Assembly: GCF_031157315.1 (NCBI RefSeq)
Contig: NZ_JAVIFU010000005.1
Span: forward strand, 62,001-126,000
Reading direction: 5' to 3'
Length of the DNA: 64,000 nt
DNA from: Paenibacillus sp. LHD-38
GTDB taxonomy: Bacteria > Bacillota > Bacilli > Paenibacillales > Paenibacillaceae
Below, in pieces: positions 18,851-27,738 of this stretch. Position numbers and translations under genes: made by a program. Each line of letters starts with the position of its first letter. The stretch's first letter is position 1. Under the pieces are notes generated by a model. The model was not told where the DNA came from. It was given only the letters and a program-made list of their open reading frames with translations, and made no database searches.

Positions 18851-20017
18851 TCACCTCGATAATGTATGACGCAGGTATTGAACGATTTGTTGCGCCGGTT
18901 TTTGCGATTGTTGTTTTAAAAGGTCGATTGCTGGCTTATGCTTTGCTTGCCAGCCGGCTTTGTCAGCGAGCAGCTGGCATGCCGCATCCGCAAATGCCTC
19001 CGCGTCCAGCTGCTCGGTCGTGCCGATGGCCTTCAGCCCTAAACGGCCAAGAAACTGATCGATCTTCGGGTCGTACGATAGGCCAAGCATGGGAACCATT
19101 TGGCCTGCGGCATAGATAAGCGCATGGAGGCGCATGCCGAACAAAGCGTCGCACCGGCTGACCTCCAGCAACATTTGCTGGGGGTCGTCGCCGGGCGCGG
19201 CCAGCTCGGCGGTGGAACCGATGCCGAGCCTGCCGCGCAGCCGTTCCATCACCTGCTCCGACGTTTCTGTGTCGGAGGGGGTGTGGAACGGCAGGAAGCG
19301 CAGCCGCACAGGCATGCGCTTCGACAGCGCGACCAGCGCTTCCGCGGCGCGCGTGAGATCTGCGCCGTCGCTGCGCCAACGGCGCAAGGATACGCCGACT
19401 AGCGGCGGCTCCGAAGACATGTCCTCAGCATTACGCGAGGAGCGAAGGACTTCTTCTTCCGAGCCCGCCGGCAGAGGCAAGCCCATTACCGGGTCAGGCA
19501 CCACTTCAATCATCTGTACCGGTACCCCGATGCGGCCAAGCAAAGCGGCGGATTCAGTATCACGAACGGATACGTACGCGCTGCGCTTCATAACTCCGCG
19601 AATAAGCGGATCCATAAAGCGGCGGTTTACCGGTCCGATGCCTTGTGAATAGGCGAATGTAGGTTTGCCGAGCAGTTGCGCGAGCTTCATGACTCCCGTG
19701 TAGTAAGGAATAGTCTTGGTACCCGTTGCGTCCTGAAGAAGGCTTCCGCCTCCGCTTATGAGGCCGTCACAGCTCTTCAGCGCATTCCACAAGTCTCCTG
19801 GATGCATTCTCCGAACACTTTCTACGCCATACATACTGCTTGTCCAGGCCGGATCAGCCGACAACACGACCGGCTGAATTTTAATGCCCTGGGAACTGCT
19901 TTGTTCTTCTAAAGCAAGCAATATCGATCGTAGCACCGCTTCGTCGCCGCTGTTGCGAAAGCCGTAATAGCCCGAGATCACTATGCGACGAACTTGCGAA
20001 TGATTGCCGGTGCCCAT
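18851..20017 (-). CDS. csaB: Polysaccharide pyruvyl transferase CsaB
   Basis: Transfers pyruvate from phosphoenolpyruvate to a ManNAc of the lipid-linked wall polymer as a ketal. The negative charge created is what SLH domains recognise, so this enzyme enables anchoring of the SLH proteins in this window. The 388 residues include the N-terminal SGYYGFRNSGDEAVL and SGGGSLLQD motifs, a YSQGIGP stretch and the C-terminal RLHALIYAAGQ and GLSYDPKIDQFL motifs. The gene is unusually GC-rich in its middle (about 19000-19450). Its start overlaps the end of the upstream DUF5693 gene by 37 bases, indicating translational coupling. Confidence 0.95.
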   Translation of the reverse strand: MGTGNHSQVRRIVISGYYGFRNSGDEAVLRSILLALEEQSSSQGIKIQPVVLSADPAWTSSMYGVESVRRMHPGDLWNALKSCDGLISGGGSLLQDATGTKTIPYYTGVMKLAQLLGKPTFAYSQGIGPVNRRFMDPLIRGVMKRSAYVSVRDTESAALLGRIGVPVQMIEVVPDPVMGLPLPAGSEEEVLRSSRNAEDMSSEPPLVGVSLRRWRSDGADLTRAAEALVALSKRMPVRLRFLPFHTPSDTETSEQVMERLRGRLGIGSTAELAAPGDDPQQMLLEVSRCDALFGMRLHALIYAAGQMVPMLGLSYDPKIDQFLGRLGLKAIGTTEQLDAEAFADAACQLLADKAGWQAKHKPAIDLLKQQSQKPAQQIVQYLRHTLSR

Positions 20018-22125
20018 TTACGAATTGCTCCTTCCACTAGCTGCCAAGCCAAGATCAAAATACAGCCGATTATCATCCCTGTACCCAAGCCAAGCAGTAC
20101 GCGAATCATTGAAATATAAAGCGGAGTATGAAGATGTGCGAACGTATCCACCATCGAGAGCTGTCCTATCGATCCGATAATAATGAGCAGCCAAGCTGCA
20201 CGGTAACGAAGCGATAAGAATAGCCCAAGCAGCATTAACGGATGCGCCAGCAAAAACTCTTTAAACCGCGGCCTTACGCCGAAGGTCGACTCCAGGAAAT
20301 GACGAATAACCAATTCAACGGAGGATACTTGCCCACTGTTGCCTGTACGCGACAGGTAGTAATAGCCAATAATTCCGATAACGCCCGCAAGGATAATCCA
20401 AGTTAACGTAATCGGCTTTGAAAGCAGAATTCTCAGTCTGCCTAGCGACATTTGGCCGTTATACAGCAGCACATAAACCGCAACCAACGCAATTGGCGCG
20501 AGGTGAAGCAGGCTTACGCCGCGGAATTGCTCCAACACCAAATTGTAAGTGATGTTATTGAGCAAGCCGAAAACAATCGGTACAGCCGTAAGTGAAATCA
20601 ACGTCGCTACGATAAACCAATTCAAAGCGAGTCCAAAACGCCGCCCCATAGACAACGCCGGAAATATCCATTTAGTATGGCTTCCATTTTCATAAACGGC
20701 ACCGGGCTGCTGAGGCGTCTGGCTCTGCTTGCTGCGGCCCACCGTCCAGTCGGGTCCGCCAACCACGCGCCGGTCGCCTACCGTACGGGAATAGATACGG
20801 TTCATGACCCACACTAACGCGAGTGTAGGTGCGGCAATCGCCGCGCCTAAAGCTAAGCCCTGTTCCATCATAGAGCTGTTCAGTTTGTACAAGCCGGCGC
20901 TGCCAAAGAGACCGATAACGAATACAGGAATATATACGCCAGGAATAAACGCGCCTATCAATAAAGCAATCAAGGCAATGGCGCCAGCAGCGACAATAGC
21001 TCTGACAGGCTTATTCCAAGAAGGCTGTTCATAATCGAAAGCCTTTGCCTTGCCTGGTGTAAATCCAGCCTTAGACAGCTTTTCGACGATGCCGTTCTTC
21101 TCGCTCATAGCTTCAGCAAGCCTGTCCAAGGAATGGACGATTTTTGCCTTATCCGTGTTTGACTGGGTTGTCCCGTTCATGAAAAACATACGGATATTGC
21201 GATCCTTAGCCGCTAGAAGAAAACGGTCGCTTATCGCGTCGGAAGTCATTGTCATCCCGTCGTTATCCGACAAGGAATATAATCTGACTACGTTATAGTT
21301 TGTAATATATGCTAATTTATTTATGCCTTGCTGAGGTTTTTTTAAATTTTCGATTGCGGCAATGCCCATATCGTACTTACTAAGCAATTCACCGAACTGA
21401 TACAGGCTGTTATCGACGGCTTGATCAGATGCGCCCTTCACTTTATCGCCGTCAAATAACACGCGGTTCACACCGTACGTCTTTAAATTTGTAAGCACGG
21501 CATCCGTTTCGTCTTGATCATAAGGCTGTACGCGGTCGGAGAAACGCGGCAGAATGCCAAAGCCTGCGTCGCGAATCGTTTGCAGGGACATCGGGTCAAA
21601 ATCCATCGTTTTCATAACCGCTTCGGCAATCGGCATTTCGACGACCATCCCGTTACGGCCCCCATAGGTCCAATTGCTATACACAGCTTCCGATCGATCA
21701 AGTGCCTGGCGCACGATCGGACCGATCATTTTTTCTTCTTCCGGACCGTTAAATAAAATATAAGTAAAGTTTTGGCCTGCCTGCTCAAACTTGCCTTGCA
21801 GCAGCGCAGCATCCCTTGAGCTGTAATAAGTCAGCCTGCCCGCTAACTGCAGCTCCTTCAACGAGCTTTCGTACACGGCCATCGTGGTAATGCCCGATTC
21901 CTTTAACATGGCGAGCTTCTCCGTCAGGAACTCCTGAGGCCTTGCCTGACGCTCCGATACATCGACAATATCTCGGTAATCAAAAACATACTCCACTTGT
22001 TTCGACGACTTTTCCATTTCCATGCGAACAGCGCCGAGCGGCAATGCTGCCGCCACCCCTAACAATGCAATAATCCAAAGTACGAATCTTGCGCGCCGAT
22101 TCCATTGCTGCCAACGTAAAAACAC
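19981..22125 (-). CDS. DUF5693 multi-pass membrane protein of the wall-polymer operon
   Basis: A 714-residue membrane protein. One helix near residues 15-35 is followed by a large extracytoplasmic domain (about 36-370). This domain reads like a degenerate TIM-barrel or polysaccharide-deacetylase-like fold, but I see no catalytic motif. The C-terminal half has about ten hydrophobic helices separated by a loop with the motif RVVGGPDW. The family is, to my knowledge, uncharacterised and recurs beside csaB in Paenibacillaceae. Its position between the phosphoglucomutase gene and csaB, with a 37-base overlap, suggests a role in export, polymerisation or ligation of the wall polymer, for which no other gene is present here. 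That role is inference. Confidence 0.82.
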   Translation of the reverse strand: MFLRWQQWNRRARFVLWIIALLGVAAALPLGAVRMEMEKSSKQVEYVFDYRDIVDVSERQARPQEFLTEKLAMLKESGITTMAVYESSLKELQLAGRLTYYSSRDAALLQGKFEQAGQNFTYILFNGPEEEKMIGPIVRQALDRSEAVYSNWTYGGRNGMVVEMPIAEAVMKTMDFDPMSLQTIRDAGFGILPRFSDRVQPYDQDETDAVLTNLKTYGVNRVLFDGDKVKGASDQAVDNSLYQFGELLSKYDMGIAAIENLKKPQQGINKLAYITNYNVVRLYSLSDNDGMTMTSDAISDRFLLAAKDRNIRMFFMNGTTQSNTDKAKIVHSLDRLAEAMSEKNGIVEKLSKAGFTPGKAKAFDYEQPSWNKPVRAIVAAGAIALIALLIGAFIPGVYIPVFVIGLFGSAGLYKLNSSMMEQGLALGAAIAAPTLALVWVMNRIYSRTVGDRRVVGGPDWTVGRSKQSQTPQQPGAVYENGSHTKWIFPALSMGRRFGLALNWFIVATLISLTAVPIVFGLLNNITYNLVLEQFRGVSLLHLAPIALVAVYVLLYNGQMSLGRLRILLSKPITLTWIILAGVIGIIGYYYLSRTGNSGQVSSVELVIRHFLESTFGVRPRFKEFLLAHPLMLLGLFLSLRYRAAWLLIIIGSIGQLSMVDTFAHLHTPLYISMIRVLLGLGTGMIIGCILILAWQLVEGAIRKWAPAIIRKFVA

Positions 22126-22159
22126 GAAATTCCTCCGTTCTAAACAGGTGATTGTCGAT

Positions 22160-23887
22160 CTATTCGCTACGGTCTACCCGTTCCATAACGGCGGTTTTCA
22201 ACGTTTCCAGCGCAGCGGCGGCAGCATCCTTTGATTCACTCTTCACTGCGAAATAAACTTTGATTTTCGGTTCGGTACCAGAAGGACGCAAGCAGAACCA
22301 CGATCCATCCTCAAGCAAATACTTCAATACGTTTTCTGGACGAAGACCGTCATGGCCCTTGCCGTAATCCAGTACCTGCTCTACTTTGACGCCGCCGATT
22401 TCGGTTGGCGGGTTTTGACGCCAATCATCCATAATCGCTCCGATTTTTTGAACCCCGTCAAAGCCCTTAAGCGTACGTGATTCCAAGCCTTCTAAATAGA
22501 AGCCAAATCCAGCGTAAAGCTCGAGTAATACATCATACAGCGTTTTTCCTTGACTGCTATAGTATGCCGCAGCTTCTGCAATCAATAACGCCGCAACGAT
22601 CGCATCTTTATCGCGTGCATAGGTACCCGTTAGATAACCGTAGCTTTCTTCATAACCAAACAGGAAGGAATACTCACCTGTTTTCTCATAGCTTGTCATT
22701 TTTTCACCGATATATTTAAAGCCTGTCAGCGTATTGTCGACGGCTACGCCAAATGAGCGTGCGATATCCGCCCCGAGCTCGCTTGTCACGATCGTTTTGA
22801 TGACGATGCCGTTGTCCGGCAATTGTCCGCGCTCTTTCAGCTGGCTCAGCACATAATGAACCATCAATGCGCCTGATTGGTTACCTGTGAGAACGACATA
22901 CTCGCCCTCATTATTTTTCACGACCGCACCCATACGATCCGCATCCGGATCCGTACCGATAATAATGTCTGCATTCACCTGCTGAGCAAGCTTAATAGCA
23001 AGCGTGAACGCTTCGCGCTCTTCCGGGTTAGGGGATTTCACTGTGTTAAAATAACCATCCGGCTGCTCTTGCTCAGGTACGATATGCACGTTCTTAAAGC
23101 CAACCTTCTTCAGCACTTCACGTACCGGCATATTGCCTGTCCCATGCAGCGGCGTAAAGACAACGCTGAATTTCTCGCCGATTTCCCCTTGAATAAGCTC
23201 CGCATTCAGGCTTTGAGCAACAACCGTATCAATAAACTGTTGATCGGCTTCCTCTCCAAGCCAGCGCAGCAAGCCCTTAGCTTCCGCTTCCTCGCGGCTC
23301 AGCCTCTTCACTTCATCAAAGCCGGCAATTTGACCGATCGCGGCAATTACTTGCTCCGCTTCTTCCGGAATGAGCTGGCAGCCGTCGGCGCCGTATGCCT
23401 TATAGCCGTTGTATTCAGGAGGGTTGTGGCTTGCCGTAATAACAATCCCGCTGGATGCTTTAAGCGCACGCACAGCAAAAGAAAGCTGCGGAGTCGGGCG
23501 CAGTGCAGTAAACAAATATGTCGTAATACCGTTTCCTGCAAGCACGAGCGCGGCATCAAGCGCAAATTCAGGCGAGTAATTACGGGAATCATGAGCAATA
23601 ACAACCGATGGGCTGGCTCCCTCCGAATTTGCGCCGGCCAGCAGCCAATTCGCAAGTCCTTGCGTGGCTTTCCCCACTGTGTATGCGTTCAAACGGTTCG
23701 TCCCCGCGCCCATTACGCCGCGCAGGCCGCCCGTACCGAATTCAAGGTCCCGATAGAAACGATCCGTAATTTCCTTTTCTTCTCCTGCAATGCCGCGAAG
23801 CTCTTCCTTCGTTGCAGCATCGATAAGCGGGTCATTCAGCCAAGCCTCATATTTAGCAATAATAGTAGCATTCGTTGGATTCGTCAT
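22160..23887 (-). CDS. pgcA: Alpha-phosphoglucomutase / phosphomannomutase
   Basis: Interconverts hexose 6-phosphate and hexose 1-phosphate in the cytoplasm, feeding nucleotide-sugar synthesis for wall polymers. The 575-residue protein matches the length of the Bacillus PgcA (YhxB) type. The phosphoserine motif ITASHNPPEYNGYK is present, as are the metal-binding GTDPDADRMG, the sugar-binding GYEESYGYL and the phosphate-binding RPSGTEPKIKVYF. The start is the ATG at 23887. It is 34 bases upstream of the DUF5693 gene and follows fabZ, so it heads the wall polymer cluster. Whether glucose or mannose phosphate is preferred cannot be told from sequence, although the class normally uses glucose. 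Confidence 0.94.
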   Translation of the reverse strand: MTNPTNATIIAKYEAWLNDPLIDAATKEELRGIAGEEKEITDRFYRDLEFGTGGLRGVMGAGTNRLNAYTVGKATQGLANWLLAGANSEGASPSVVIAHDSRNYSPEFALDAALVLAGNGITTYLFTALRPTPQLSFAVRALKASSGIVITASHNPPEYNGYKAYGADGCQLIPEEAEQVIAAIGQIAGFDEVKRLSREEAEAKGLLRWLGEEADQQFIDTVVAQSLNAELIQGEIGEKFSVVFTPLHGTGNMPVREVLKKVGFKNVHIVPEQEQPDGYFNTVKSPNPEEREAFTLAIKLAQQVNADIIIGTDPDADRMGAVVKNNEGEYVVLTGNQSGALMVHYVLSQLKERGQLPDNGIVIKTIVTSELGADIARSFGVAVDNTLTGFKYIGEKMTSYEKTGEYSFLFGYEESYGYLTGTYARDKDAIVAALLIAEAAAYYSSQGKTLYDVLLELYAGFGFYLEGLESRTLKGFDGVQKIGAIMDDWRQNPPTEIGGVKVEQVLDYGKGHDGLRPENVLKYLLEDGSWFCLRPSGTEPKIKVYFAVKSESKDAAAAALETLKTAVMERVDRSE

Positions 23888-23920
23888 AATTAGCAGCCTC
23901 TTTCATTCATGAATTTTGAT

Positions 23921-24352
23921 TTATGAAGGATTAGATAAAGCAAACATGAGCTCGCCCTCGGCAACGATCTGATCGCCTACCCTTGCTGTCCCTTGCCCTT
24001 TGCCGATTGAACCTTTGAGTCTTGTAATTTGGACTTCTAGCGTCAACGTATCGCCTGGCTTAACTTGTCCGCGAAAGCGGAAGCCGTCAATGCCTGCAAA
24101 AAAGCCCAGCTTGCCTTTATTAGCCTCAATCATCAACATAGCAACGGTACCGACCTGCGCGAGCGCTTCTACAATCAGCACACCAGGCATAACGGGATAT
24201 CCGGGAAAATGGCCGACAAAATAAGGTTCGTTCATCGTCACATTTTTGAGACCGACAGCCCGTACACCCGGCTCAACCTCTAGAATCCGGTCGATTAGTA
24301 AGAACGGCGGGCGGTGCGGAATAATTTCTTGAATTTGATTAATGTCCAACAT
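23921..24352 (-). CDS. fabZ: 3-hydroxyacyl-ACP dehydratase FabZ
   Basis: Removes water from 3-hydroxyacyl-ACP in type II fatty acid elongation. At 143 residues it has the usual hot-dog fold length. The motif [11 protein letters not shown] is near the start. The active-site pair is His48 in [12 protein letters not shown] and Glu62 in VEALAQ. In Bacillus the orthologue (ywpB) follows flhP in the mbl-flhO-flhP block. Here the same group is present but separated from fabZ by the pgsA-like gene and the plus-strand Big_2 gene. It is 33 bases upstream of pgcA and may be transcribed with it. Confidence 0.96.
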   Translation of the reverse strand: MLDINQIQEIIPHRPPFLLIDRILEVEPGVRAVGLKNVTMNEPYFVGHFPGYPVMPGVLIVEALAQVGTVAMLMIEANKGKLGFFAGIDGFRFRGQVKPGDTLTLEVQITRLKGSIGKGQGTARVGDQIVAEGELMFALSNPS

Positions 24353-24455
24353 GTCAAAAAAATCTCCTTTCGATGGTTAGATAGTATAAAAAGTGTCAAA
24401 TTGTACGACACTATACATATCCATCATAAAACTGCAGTTTATGAAGGTTAAGATA

Positions 24456-24500
24456 AGAGGCTTGGCTGCTTGGACCCGAAGTGTCCTCCGCCAAGCCTCT
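24456..24500. other. Compound inverted repeat upstream of fabZ
   Basis: AGAGGCTTGGC and GCCAAGCCTCT form a perfect 11-bp stem enclosing a smaller GGAC/GTCC hairpin. The plus strand continues CTTTG and the minus strand CTTATC, so neither has a strong T run. It may be a weak terminator for the pgsA-like gene or a structured leader of fabZ. The rest of 24353-24626 shows nothing else I can support. Confidence 0.5.
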
Positions 24501-24626
24501 TTGTTCATATATAAGACTTTATAAGTTCTCACTTATAAATGTGCATATATATGTTTGCGAAGCGGGCTTTTGCCGCCAAAGGACGGCTGCAGCCGTTTAC
24601 GCATGATATGTAGTTGCCTCAGAAGT

Positions 24627-25160
24627 TCACGTATGTCCGGTAGGTGTTTCTGCAATCGGTTTGTTCAGCGCCTTGAACATAACGATATACATGATAGAAG
24701 TCAAGAACGAGAAAGCAATAACCGCCCACAAATAAGAATGAGCATTTGGCGCTTCGAAGAAAATGAGCATGATCGCTACATAGAAGAGCACAGTTGTCAG
24801 CTTGCCCATCCAATTCGCAGGTACCGTCTTTTTTCCCCGAAAATGAAAATACAATCCCCCGGCTATCATGCCCAAATCGCGCAAAAACATCGCCGCAGCA
24901 GCAGCCCATGAAATATGGCCGGAGATGAGCAGCGATACAATAACCGTGATGAGCATTAACTTATCAGCGAGCGGATCAAGCATAATGCCGACCAACGTAA
25001 CCTGACCGCTTTTGCGGGCGATATAACCATCAAGAACATCGGTAATACCTGCAGCAACCATAATCAGAAACGCTGGAATCATATGTCCTTTTACGAACAC
25101 CACTATGTAGACGGGGATCAATACAAAACGCAATGATGTTAAGAGATTCGGCAGATTCAA
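24627..25160 (-). CDS. pgsA: CDP-alcohol phosphatidyltransferase (PgsA-like)
   Basis: A 177-residue membrane enzyme that joins a CDP-linked lipid with an alcohol phosphate. The catalytic pattern DxxDGxxARxxxxxxxxGxxxDxxxDK is complete (DVLDGYIARKSGQ ... GIMLDPLADK). About four to five hydrophobic helices follow. The N-terminus NLPNLLTSLRFVLIPVYI is typical of phosphatidylglycerophosphate synthase, so glycerol 3-phosphate is the likely substrate. A phosphatidylserine or cardiolipin-type activity is less likely at this length. The gene stands alone between fabZ and the divergent Big_2 gene. A second pgsA elsewhere in the genome is possible, so the symbol is tentative. Confidence 0.88.
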   Translation of the reverse strand: MNLPNLLTSLRFVLIPVYIVVFVKGHMIPAFLIMVAAGITDVLDGYIARKSGQVTLVGIMLDPLADKLMLITVIVSLLISGHISWAAAAAMFLRDLGMIAGGLYFHFRGKKTVPANWMGKLTTVLFYVAIMLIFFEAPNAHSYLWAVIAFSFLTSIMYIVMFKALNKPIAETPTGHT

Positions 25161-25404
25161 ACTCTCACGCTCCTCTACCTATTGCTGACTGTCCACCATG
25201 GTTCCCAACTATTATACAACTACCTCCCGTAAAAATAAAACTATCACTGCTTCGCAAAACCCGCTCTGCCGGTTAAGAGCCCTTATCGCCTCGTGGTTTA
25301 CTAAAATTTAAATAACAAATATTGCCTTCGTTATTCATTTTCGCCGTCCTTTTACCGTTAATAAAAGAAAACATTTACTTTAAACAAGAAAGGACAGGGA
25401 TGTA

Positions 25405-27615
25405 GTGAATTTTAGTTTACGCTTTAGCATGTCGTTGAAAGAACCTCGTAGGTGGCTGGCAGCTGTGCTTGCAATTGCAATGATTATGACCTCGGCAACG
25501 GGCGTCGTAAACGCCGCAGAAGACACCGTAACCGGCATTGAATTTACTTATGATGCGTCAGATTACAACAGCAGCACATCATCGCTCGAAGTATTCGTTG
25601 AAGATGACAAGGTCAACTTATCCGTATTTGCCTCCATCTCAGGCTCGTCATCAAAGAGGGACATTACTATGGAAGCTACATGGAAATCTTCCAATACTGC
25701 GTACGTTAAAGCAGAAAAAGGCGTTTTAACCGGCGTTGGCAAGGGAACCGCGACGATAAGCGCTACTTATAAAGGCTTTACGATTTCCATCAAAGCGGCT
25801 TCTGATTATGTGTATGATTCGATTACGCTTATGCAGAACGGAACAGCAGCTCCTGTATCCAAGGATATTGAAATCGGACAACCACTGGCCTTCACGCTGA
25901 ACGGAACGAAAGGAAGCGTGACCGATTTAGCAGTCACAACCGAAGCGGTATGGACAACCTCAAACGCCGCTGTCGCAACCGTTGATGAAGGTGTGATTAC
26001 ATTAATCGGCGTCGGCTCTGCTGTGATTTCAGCTAAGCTGAAGGGCAAGTCTGACACCGTTACGCTTAATGTCACTTCACCCTATAAGTCGATAACGATC
26101 GATAACGCTGCTTCCGGCAATTTGGTCGAGTTAGACATCGGCTATGACGATAAGGTATTAACAGCCTCGGCCGCACCCAAAACAGGCGGTACTGAGCCCG
26201 TCACGGACGTTGCCAAGTGGGTCAGTGCCAATGAAAAGATCGCTACCGTAAAAAAAGGCCTGGTATCAGCGGTAAGCGCTGGTAAAACAACGATTACCGT
26301 CTCTTATAAGGGCGTATCCACATCTGTCGATGTCGTCGTCCGTACAGCTTTCCAATCGATCAAGCTGTCGCCGGAGAAGGAATATCACATGCTTCTGCAG
26401 GATTCGCCGATTCAAATAAAAGCGGAAGTTCTAAACAATTCCAACGTGACCTCCGATATGACAAGCCAAGCCGAATGGACGTCCTCGAACGTTGTAGTCG
26501 CTACCGTTTCCGCTGGTAAAGTGACGCCTAAGTCCGTAGGCACAACCAAAATTACGGCCAGCCACAAAGGCGTAAGCCGCAGCATCGACATTACCGTGTA
26601 TCCAAGCGTTAATGAGCTAAGCGTTGAGAGTGAGACCATTGATGGCTTTAAGGGCATCAGCGGGGACCTGCCGGCCGTTACGGCAACAACCTTTGACGGA
26701 ACGAAGGTAGACGTCTCCAAAATCGTTACCTGGACTTCCGCCGACGAGAAAATTGCAATCATCAAAGACGGAAAATGGACAGCGAAGGAGCTCGGCGAAT
26801 CTACGCTAACCGCATCAGTACAAGGGCATAAAGTCGGAGTGAAGCTAATCGTTCACGTGAAGCCCTTGAAGCTTATTGCTGAAGTGAAGGATCTGAGCAT
26901 TATTTTAGGAAAAGAAACAGCGTTCCCTTCTGTAACCGTCATTAATGAGGATGGCGAGGAAGAAGATGTCTCAAGCAAGATCCAGTGGAAAACGACCTCC
27001 GAGGATATCATTTTGAAAGATACGACCATGAAGGGATTGGATGTAGCCAGCCTTACGCTGTCAGCCACATACTTGACCAAGAGCGTATCCGTTCGGGTGA
27101 AGGTCGAAGAAGAAATCGTTAAGCTTGTCGTCGACCCCGTTTCGATTGAGCTATATCCGGGAAGAACCAAATCGGTTAAAGTCACCGGATACTATAAAAG
27201 CGGCAAACAAGTTTCTTTAGGCTCAAAAATGAATTGGGAAGTCGGAAATCCAGGTATCGCAACCGTCAGCAGCACATCCGTTAAAGCGGTTGCTGTTGGA
27301 ACGACGAAGATCACCGGAACCTACCAAGGAAAAACCGTCGTTGTGCCCATCGTAGTGGTTCAGAAGCTGAAATCGCTGCTTCTATCTAGCAAATCGGTAC
27401 AATTGAGTGCAGGCGGAACTTATTCCGCTAAACTGCAAGCTAATTTCACGACGGGCGATCCTGCCGACGTTACGGAGAGCGCCGTTTGGACATCCTCCAA
27501 AGCAAGCGTCGCGACCGTCCAGGATGGCAAAATCGTCACCGTCAGCAAAGGCACGGCATCCATTAAAGCAACCTATGCAGGCAAGAGCGTAACAATACGG
27601 GTAACCGTCAAATAA
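25405..27615 (+). CDS. Secreted protein of eight Big_2 Ig-like repeats
   Basis: The only plus-strand gene in the window. It encodes 736 residues, starting at GTG (AGGGATG upstream; an ATG at 25429 is possible but has no ribosome site). A signal peptide ends near NAAED at about residue 36. The rest is eight tandem bacterial Ig-like (Big_2) modules of 80-90 residues. Each shows the pattern WxSSNxxxATVxxGxVxxxxxGxTxIxAxYKG. No SLH, LPXTG, choline-binding or other anchor follows, and the protein ends on the last repeat. Such modules commonly act as spacers or as adhesion or carbohydrate-binding domains. With no extra domain, a specific function cannot be inferred. Confidence 0.87.
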   Translation: MNFSLRFSMSLKEPRRWLAAVLAIAMIMTSATGVVNAAEDTVTGIEFTYDASDYNSSTSSLEVFVEDDKVNLSVFASISGSSSKRDITMEATWKSSNTAYVKAEKGVLTGVGKGTATISATYKGFTISIKAASDYVYDSITLMQNGTAAPVSKDIEIGQPLAFTLNGTKGSVTDLAVTTEAVWTTSNAAVATVDEGVITLIGVGSAVISAKLKGKSDTVTLNVTSPYKSITIDNAASGNLVELDIGYDDKVLTASAAPKTGGTEPVTDVAKWVSANEKIATVKKGLVSAVSAGKTTITVSYKGVSTSVDVVVRTAFQSIKLSPEKEYHMLLQDSPIQIKAEVLNNSNVTSDMTSQAEWTSSNVVVATVSAGKVTPKSVGTTKITASHKGVSRSIDITVYPSVNELSVESETIDGFKGISGDLPAVTATTFDGTKVDVSKIVTWTSADEKIAIIKDGKWTAKELGESTLTASVQGHKVGVKLIVHVKPLKLIAEVKDLSIILGKETAFPSVTVINEDGEEEDVSSKIQWKTTSEDIILKDTTMKGLDVASLTLSATYLTKSVSVRVKVEEEIVKLVVDPVSIELYPGRTKSVKVTGYYKSGKQVSLGSKMNWEVGNPGIATVSSTSVKAVAVGTTKITGTYQGKTVVVPIVVVQKLKSLLLSSKSVQLSAGGTYSAKLQANFTTGDPADVTESAVWTSSKASVATVQDGKIVTVSKGTASIKATYAGKSVTIRVTVK

Positions 27616-27673
27616 AGCGGATAAGGGTATCCCAGGGCTTCATTCAGACCTGTGGGATAGCTTCTTATCTATC

Positions 27674-27725
27674 AAAAAAGGTTATCCGATAAGCAGCCGC
27701 GGCCGTTTATCGGATAACCTTTTTT
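27674..27725. terminator. Bidirectional terminator between convergent genes
   Basis: A perfect 19-bp stem beginning AAAAAAGGTTATCCGATAA with a GC-rich 14-base loop. The A/T tracts at both ends make it work in both directions, ending the plus-strand Big_2 gene and the minus-strand flagellar/mbl group. A second imperfect hairpin (27628-27659) precedes it on the plus strand. Confidence 0.95.
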
Positions 27726-27738
27726 ATTTCTATATTCA

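Noticed and set aside
18851..20017. Horizontal transfer of csaB because of its GC-rich middle
   Set aside because: Overlap with its neighbour, conserved operon place and normal ends favour local composition variation.
22877..23893. Plus-strand open frame of 338 codons opposite the phosphoglucomutase gene
   Set aside because: The minus strand encodes a complete enzyme with all motifs; the antisense protein is Arg/His/Cys-rich with no domain.
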